Assembly (NCBI RefSeq): GCF_000022085.1
Contig: NC_011894.1
Coordinates: forward strand, 2,383,501-2,447,500
Source: Methylobacterium nodulans ORS 2060
Lineage (GTDB): Bacteria > Pseudomonadota > Alphaproteobacteria > Rhizobiales > Beijerinckiaceae
Length of the DNA: 64,000 nt
Direction of reading: 5' to 3'
Part shown: positions 60,055-64,000 of the stretch, piece after piece
Layout: the number at the start of each line of letters is the position of its first letter
Position numbering within the stretch: position 1 is the stretch's first letter
Position numbers and translations under genes: made by a program
The notes under the pieces: model-generated
Databases searched by the model: none
Told to the model about the DNA's origin: nothing
The model's input: only the letters and a program-made list of their open reading frames with translations

Positions 60055-61890
60055 GTGAAGAGGCTCGCGCCATCGACCCTCGTCCTCCTCTGTTTGCCGT
60101 TCGCAATCCCTGCTGCCGCGCAGGAACCGGCCGCCCCGCCGAGACCCGACACGTCGACAGGGGCCGAGCATCCCCGCCCTCCCGCCGCCGCAGCCCCGGC
60201 CGATGACGGCCAGTGGACGATGCCGGCCAAGAACTTCGCGAGCACCCGCTACAGCGAGCTTGCGGAGATCACGCCGGACAACGCCAAGAACCTGCGGGTG
60301 TCGTTCACGTTCTCGGTCGGCGTGAACCGAGGGCAGGAATCCTCGCCCCTGGTCGTGGGCGGCACGATGTACGTGCTCTCGCCCTATCCCAACATCCTCT
60401 ATGCCCTCGACCTGACGAAGCCCGGAGCGCCGCTCAAGTGGCAGTACAACCCCAAGCCCGAGGCCGCCGCGCAGGGGGTCGCCTGCTGCGACGTCGTGAA
60501 TCGCGGGCCGACCTATGCGGACGGGCATCTCTTCTTCAACACGCTCGACGGGAACGTGGTCTCGGTGGATGCCGCGACCGGGCAGGAAGCCTGGAAGACC
60601 AAGGTCGGCAACATCAACCTCGGCGAGACCATGACGATGGCGCCCCTCGTCGCCCACGGCAAAGTCTTCGTGGGCAATTCGGGTGGTGAGCTTGGCGTGC
60701 GAGGCTGGATCCAGGCCCTCGACCAGCAATCCGGCAAGGTCGCCTGGAAGGCCTTCAGCACCGGTCCCGACAAGGACGTGCTGATCGGGTCCGACTTCAA
60801 GCCCTACTACGACACGGACAAGGGCCAGGACCTCGGCGTGAAATCCTGGCCGCCGAACGCCTGGGAGCAGGGCGGCGGCACCGTCTGGGGCTGGCTCTCC
60901 TACGATCCGGACCTCAACCTGATCTATTACGGCACCGGCAACCCCGGCCCCTGGAATGCCGATCAGCGCCCCGGCGACAACAAGTGGACCTCCGGCATCT
61001 TCGCGCGCGACGCGGACACCGGACAGGCGCGCTGGTTCTATCAGTGGAGCCCGCACGACCTCTACGACTGGGACGGCATCAACGAGCAGATCCTGCTCGA
61101 CATGACCTGGAAGGGGCGGCCCCGAAAAGTGCTCGTCCGCCCGGAGCGCAACGGCTACGTCTACGTCCTCGACCGCACCAGCGGCGAGGTGCTGTCGGCC
61201 AAGCCCTTCCACGCGATCACCACCACCACCGGCGTCGACCTGAAGACCGGACGCCTGCAGTACATCCCCGAGAAGAAGCCGCAGGTCGGCAAGGTGATGC
61301 GCGACATCTGCCCGAACGCCTCGGGGGCGAAGGACTGGAGCCCGTCCGCCTACTCGCCGCGGACCGGCCTTCTCTACCTGCCTCACACCAATCTCTGCAT
61401 GGACGAGGAGCACATGCAGGCGAACTACATCGCCGGCACGCCCTATCTCGGATCGGAAGTGCGGATGAAGCCGGGTCCCGGCGGGCACCGGGGCGTCTAC
61501 ACCGCGTGGGATGTCGCGGGCGAGCGCGCCGCCTGGTCGATCAAGGAGGAATTCCCGGTCTGGAGCGGAACCCTCGTCACCGCGGGCGACGTCACCTTCT
61601 ACGGCACCATGGACGGCTGGTTCAAAGCGGTGAACGCCCGCACGGGCGAGGTCCTGTGGCAGTTCAAGACCGGATCCGGGATCATCGGCCAGCCGACCAC
61701 CTACCGTGGTCCGGACGGGCGCCAGCACGTCGCCATCCTGTCGGGCGTGGGCGGCTGGCCCGGTGTCGTGGTCTCGGCCGATCTCGACCCGCGCGACGGC
61801 ACCGGAGCGCTGGGCTTCCTCAATGTCATGCGCGACCTGAAGGAGGTCACGACCAAGGGGGGCATGCTCTATGACTTCGCCCTTCCTTAG
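60055..61890 (+). CDS. PQQ-dependent alcohol dehydrogenase of lanthanide type (XoxF-like)
   Basis: 611 residues, GTG start, signal peptide (KRLAPSTLVLLCLPFAIPAA). Eight-bladed propeller enzyme of the periplasm oxidising primary alcohols with PQQ. The vicinal disulfide Cys144-Cys145 (VACCDVVNRG) and the metal-PQQ ligands Glu212 (GGELGVRG), Asn296 (YGTGNPGPWN) and Asp338 are present. Asp340 in DLYDWDG supplies the extra acidic residue found in lanthanide enzymes, where calcium-type MxaF has Ala. XoxF or an ExaF/PedH-like enzyme are both possible; length favours the XoxF group. It overlaps the next gene by 20 bases. Confidence 0.9.
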   Translation: MKRLAPSTLVLLCLPFAIPAAAQEPAAPPRPDTSTGAEHPRPPAAAAPADDGQWTMPAKNFASTRYSELAEITPDNAKNLRVSFTFSVGVNRGQESSPLVVGGTMYVLSPYPNILYALDLTKPGAPLKWQYNPKPEAAAQGVACCDVVNRGPTYADGHLFFNTLDGNVVSVDAATGQEAWKTKVGNINLGETMTMAPLVAHGKVFVGNSGGELGVRGWIQALDQQSGKVAWKAFSTGPDKDVLIGSDFKPYYDTDKGQDLGVKSWPPNAWEQGGGTVWGWLSYDPDLNLIYYGTGNPGPWNADQRPGDNKWTSGIFARDADTGQARWFYQWSPHDLYDWDGINEQILLDMTWKGRPRKVLVRPERNGYVYVLDRTSGEVLSAKPFHAITTTTGVDLKTGRLQYIPEKKPQVGKVMRDICPNASGAKDWSPSAYSPRTGLLYLPHTNLCMDEEHMQANYIAGTPYLGSEVRMKPGPGGHRGVYTAWDVAGERAAWSIKEEFPVWSGTLVTAGDVTFYGTMDGWFKAVNARTGEVLWQFKTGSGIIGQPTTYRGPDGRQHVAILSGVGGWPGVVVSADLDPRDGTGALGFLNVMRDLKEVTTKGGMLYDFALP

Positions 61891-62704
61891 GCTTCGTCGG
61901 GCCGCCATCGGCTGCGCCGCCATTGTGCTGTGTTCGGGGGCCGAGGCGCGCGAGCTGCGCGTCTGCGCCGATCCGAACAACATGCCGTTCTCCAGCCGGA
62001 CCGGCGGCGGGTTCGAGAACCGGATCGCCGAACTGATCGCCCATGATCTCGGCGCCACGGTCACCTACACGTGGTGGGCCCAGCGGCGCGGTTTCCTGCG
62101 CAACACGATCCTGGCCGGCCGATGCGATCTCGTGACCGCGATGCCGGTCGGACTCGAAGCCTTGCGGCCGACGCGGCCCTATTATCGCTCGTCCTACGTT
62201 GTCGTCTCGCGCACGGACGGCCCCTCCGTCACCTCCCTCGACGACCCGAACCTGCGACGCCTGACCGTCGGCGTGCAGCTTGCCGGCAACGATGCGGCCA
62301 GCACGCCGCCGGCACAGGCGCTCGCCCGGCGGGGGATGACCGAGAACGTGCGCGGCTATCTCCTCACCGGCGACTACGAGAAGCCGAACCCGCCCGCCCG
62401 GATCGTGGAGGCGGTGGCGAACGGCGACATCGACCTCGCGCTCGCCTGGGGGCCGATGGCCGGCTATTTCGCCGCCCGCTCCGAGCCGCCGCTGCGGGTG
62501 ACCCCGATCCGGCCCGCCATCGACGGGCCGAAGGGGCCGATGGTGTTCGACATCGCCATGGGAGTGCGGCGGGAGGACGAGGACCTGCGCCGGGAGGTCG
62601 GCGCGGCCCTGGAGCGCCACAGGGCGGAGATCGACGCGATCCTCGCCGAATACGACGTGCCGCGTCTGGACGACCTCCGTCGAACCGAGATGGCCAAGCC
62701 ATGA
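61871..62704 (+). CDS. Quinoprotein-dehydrogenase-associated periplasmic binding protein (XoxJ/MxaJ-like)
   Basis: 277 residues with signal peptide (RLRRAAIGCAAIVLCSGAEA). The start LRVCADPNNMPFSSRTGGGF and NRIAELIAHDLGATVTYTWW, then RGFLRNTILAGRCDLVTAMP and LTVGVQLAGNDAASTPPAQA, match MxaJ/XoxJ, which helps load or mature the PQQ enzyme. It is co-translated between the dehydrogenase (20-base overlap) and cytochrome gene (ATGA overlap), which strongly supports the role. Confidence 0.88.
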   Translation: MTSPFLRLRRAAIGCAAIVLCSGAEARELRVCADPNNMPFSSRTGGGFENRIAELIAHDLGATVTYTWWAQRRGFLRNTILAGRCDLVTAMPVGLEALRPTRPYYRSSYVVVSRTDGPSVTSLDDPNLRRLTVGVQLAGNDAASTPPAQALARRGMTENVRGYLLTGDYEKPNPPARIVEAVANGDIDLALAWGPMAGYFAARSEPPLRVTPIRPAIDGPKGPMVFDIAMGVRREDEDLRREVGAALERHRAEIDAILAEYDVPRLDDLRRTEMAKP

Positions 62705-63264
62705 TCCGGCGCCTATCCACCCTGCTCCTCGGCGCGCTCGCGCTCTCGGCCTGCCAGCGAGAAGAGCGTGAGGCGCGGCCGAGCCCTGTCGGATCCGAGT
62801 CGCAGGAGCAGGTTGCCCTCGTCACCCTGTCGCCCGGCGAGTCGCAGCCGACGACCTCCACCAGCGGCAGGGCCAAGGCGTTCGAAGGCAACGCCTATCA
62901 CCTGAGCCAGGGCAAGAAGCTCTTCACCTGGTTCAATTGCAGCGGCTGCCACGCCCAGGGCGGCGGCGGCATGGGGCCGGCCCTGATCGACGACCGCTGG
63001 ATCTACGGCGGCTCGATCGAGAACATCGTCCAGACCATCCGCGAGGGCCGTCCGAACGGCATGCCCTCGTTTCGCGGGCGGGTGCCCGACGAGCAGATCT
63101 GGGAACTCGCGGCCTATGTGCGCTCGATGAGCGGCAACGCCCCGTCGAGCGCCGCGCCCGCCCGCAGCGACAGCATGCACGCGCATCCGTCCGAGAACCG
63201 GACGAGCCCGAGCCCGCCCGTCTCGGGCGGGATCGTCCCGCCCTCGGGCCAGATGCCCCAATGA
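62701..63264 (+). CDS. Lipoprotein cytochrome c, probable electron acceptor of the PQQ enzyme
   Basis: 187 residues. Lipobox LSAC with Cys18 gives a membrane-anchored lipoprotein. One haem-c site CSGCH (Cys80, Cys83, His84) in KKLFTWFNCSGCHAQGGGGM, with later Met residues (GMPSFRGRVPDEQIWELAAY) one of which should be the distal ligand. A Pro/Ser-rich tail of about 45 residues follows. XoxG-type partners are usually soluble; anchoring here is notable. ATGA overlap with both neighbours. Confidence 0.85.
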   Translation: MIRRLSTLLLGALALSACQREEREARPSPVGSESQEQVALVTLSPGESQPTTSTSGRAKAFEGNAYHLSQGKKLFTWFNCSGCHAQGGGGMGPALIDDRWIYGGSIENIVQTIREGRPNGMPSFRGRVPDEQIWELAAYVRSMSGNAPSSAAPARSDSMHAHPSENRTSPSPPVSGGIVPPSGQMPQ

Positions 63265-64000
63265 GCGTGCGGATGAGTGCCTGGCGCCTCCTGCCCCTCG
63301 GGCTTGCCGCGATGCTGGCGGGCTGCAACCTCGCGCAATCCCCTCTGAACCCGGTGAGCCCGCAGGCGCGCGACCTGTTGTGGCTGTTCTGGATCTTCTC
63401 TGGCGTGCTGGCGGCGATCTGGCTCGCGGTGATGCTCGCGCTCCTCGCGAGCGTCCCGGCGCGGAGGGCGGAAGGAGCCGACCCGCTGGCGGTCGACCCG
63501 CGGCGCGAGGGCAGGGCGACCGCTCTGGTGGCCGGGCTCACCGTCGCGACCGGCCTCGTCGTGCTGGTGCTGACGGGCTTGAGCTATGCCGGGCAAAGGC
63601 GGCTGTTCGGCGAGGCGGAGCCGGGCGTCACGATCCGCATTCTCGGGCACCAATGGTGGTGGGAGGTGAGTTACGAGGATTCCGACCCGAGCCGCAGCTT
63701 CAACACCGCCAACGAGATCCATGTGCCGGTCGGGGTGCCGGTTTTCATCACGCTCGAATCGACCGACGTGATCCACTCCTTCTGGGTCCCGAGCCTGATG
63801 GGCAAGCAGGATCTGATTCCGGGGCGCAGCAACGCGATCCGCTTCACCGCCGAGCGCCCGGGCATCTACCGCGGCCAGTGCGCCGAGTTCTGCGGGATGC
63901 AGCACGCCAAGATGGGATTGCTCGTGATCGCCGAGGGCGAGGCGGATTTCGCGCGCTGGCGCGACGGGCAGATCGCGCCGCGCCCGGAGCCTGCGAGCGA
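63261..64000 (+). CDS. coxB: Cytochrome c oxidase subunit II (partial, runs off right edge)
   Basis: 246 residues are visible, open to the window end. A lipobox LAGC (Cys22), two transmembrane helices (LLWLFWIFSGVLAAIWLAVM, ATALVAGLTVATGLVVLVLT), then the cupredoxin domain. CuA ligands are intact: His172 (VIHSFWVPSL), Cys207 and Cys211 (QCAEFCGM), His215 and Met218 (QHAKM). The aromatic electron-entry patch GHQWWWEVSYED is present. The gene overlaps the cytochrome c stop (ATGA), linking the PQQ enzyme to a terminal oxidase. Confidence 0.93.
   Translation, partial: MSVRMSAWRLLPLGLAAMLAGCNLAQSPLNPVSPQARDLLWLFWIFSGVLAAIWLAVMLALLASVPARRAEGADPLAVDPRREGRATALVAGLTVATGLVVLVLTGLSYAGQRRLFGEAEPGVTIRILGHQWWWEVSYEDSDPSRSFNTANEIHVPVGVPVFITLESTDVIHSFWVPSLMGKQDLIPGRSNAIRFTAERPGIYRGQCAEFCGMQHAKMGLLVIAEGEADFARWRDGQIAPRPEPAS

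Noticed and set aside
60037..62064. 675-codon minus-strand frame opposite the PQQ dehydrogenase
   Set aside because: No protein features; the plus-strand gene has all metal ligands in frame.

Overview
The window is GC-rich (roughly two-thirds G+C by eye) alphaproteobacterial DNA. It most likely comes from Methylobacteriaceae, probably Methylobacterium. The signs are a PQQ alcohol dehydrogenase of the lanthanide type with an MxaJ/XoxJ-like partner and a c-type cytochrome, several phasins and a PhaR-like domain (polyhydroxyalkanoate granules), orphan TAXI binding proteins, a BLUF photoreceptor, and many short secreted proteins of unknown function. This is inference from gene content; no 16S rRNA gene is present.

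Layout. 1-9 kb: left-edge gene start, a degenerate tRNA-Lys remnant, a minus-strand trio (secreted CxxCH protein, FAH-family protein, TAXI binding protein), then a thioesterase, a GlxA-type regulator, an HD-domain protein and a methyltransferase. 9-22 kb: a patchy accessory zone with transposase debris, a GH3 beta-glucosidase, broken genes (LuxR-type, SRAP-type, a frameshifted small gene), a low-GC TAXI/DUF5602-like pair, a run of small minus-strand genes, a peptide precursor with a double-glycine leader, and structured intergenic DNA. 22-31 kb: core-like genes: tRNA-Gln, SDR, prfC, a CheY-like receiver, BLUF, and flgE-flgK-flgL. 31-33 kb: IS debris. 33-43 kb: adenylate cyclase with TPRs, a sulfur/persulfide-type module (ArsR/BigR-like regulator, PhaR-like domain, DUF2892-like and YeeE/YedE-like membrane proteins), a phosphoribosyltransferase-erythromycin esterase fusion, a hydrolase between inverted repeats, and two phasin-type genes. 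43-52 kb: malic enzyme, divergent from a histidine kinase/sigma54-activator pair that is followed by a near-consensus -24/-12 promoter, an MFS transporter and an ArsB-like transporter. 52-60 kb: thiamine-binding protein, a second tRNA-Lys fragment, IS110 debris, phasin, CBS-BON protein under an FNR/FixK-like box, alkyladenine DNA glycosylase, hydrolases and a truncated LysR gene. 60-64 kb: an overlapping operon of PQQ dehydrogenase, XoxJ-like protein, lipoprotein cytochrome c and cytochrome oxidase subunit II, running off the right edge.

How it fits together. The right-hand operon reads as an electron path: alcohol oxidised in the periplasm by the PQQ enzyme, electrons to a membrane-anchored cytochrome c, then to a CuA-bearing terminal oxidase. 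The sulfur module looks like a redox-sulfur sensor with membrane sulfur carriers. The two-component pair probably drives the sigma54 promoter directly downstream of it. The most unusual signals are the double-glycine peptide gene, a two-copy double-hairpin element, tRNA-Lys 3' fragments with IS debris, an inverted-repeat-bounded hydrolase cassette, and a duplicated domain inside FlgL.
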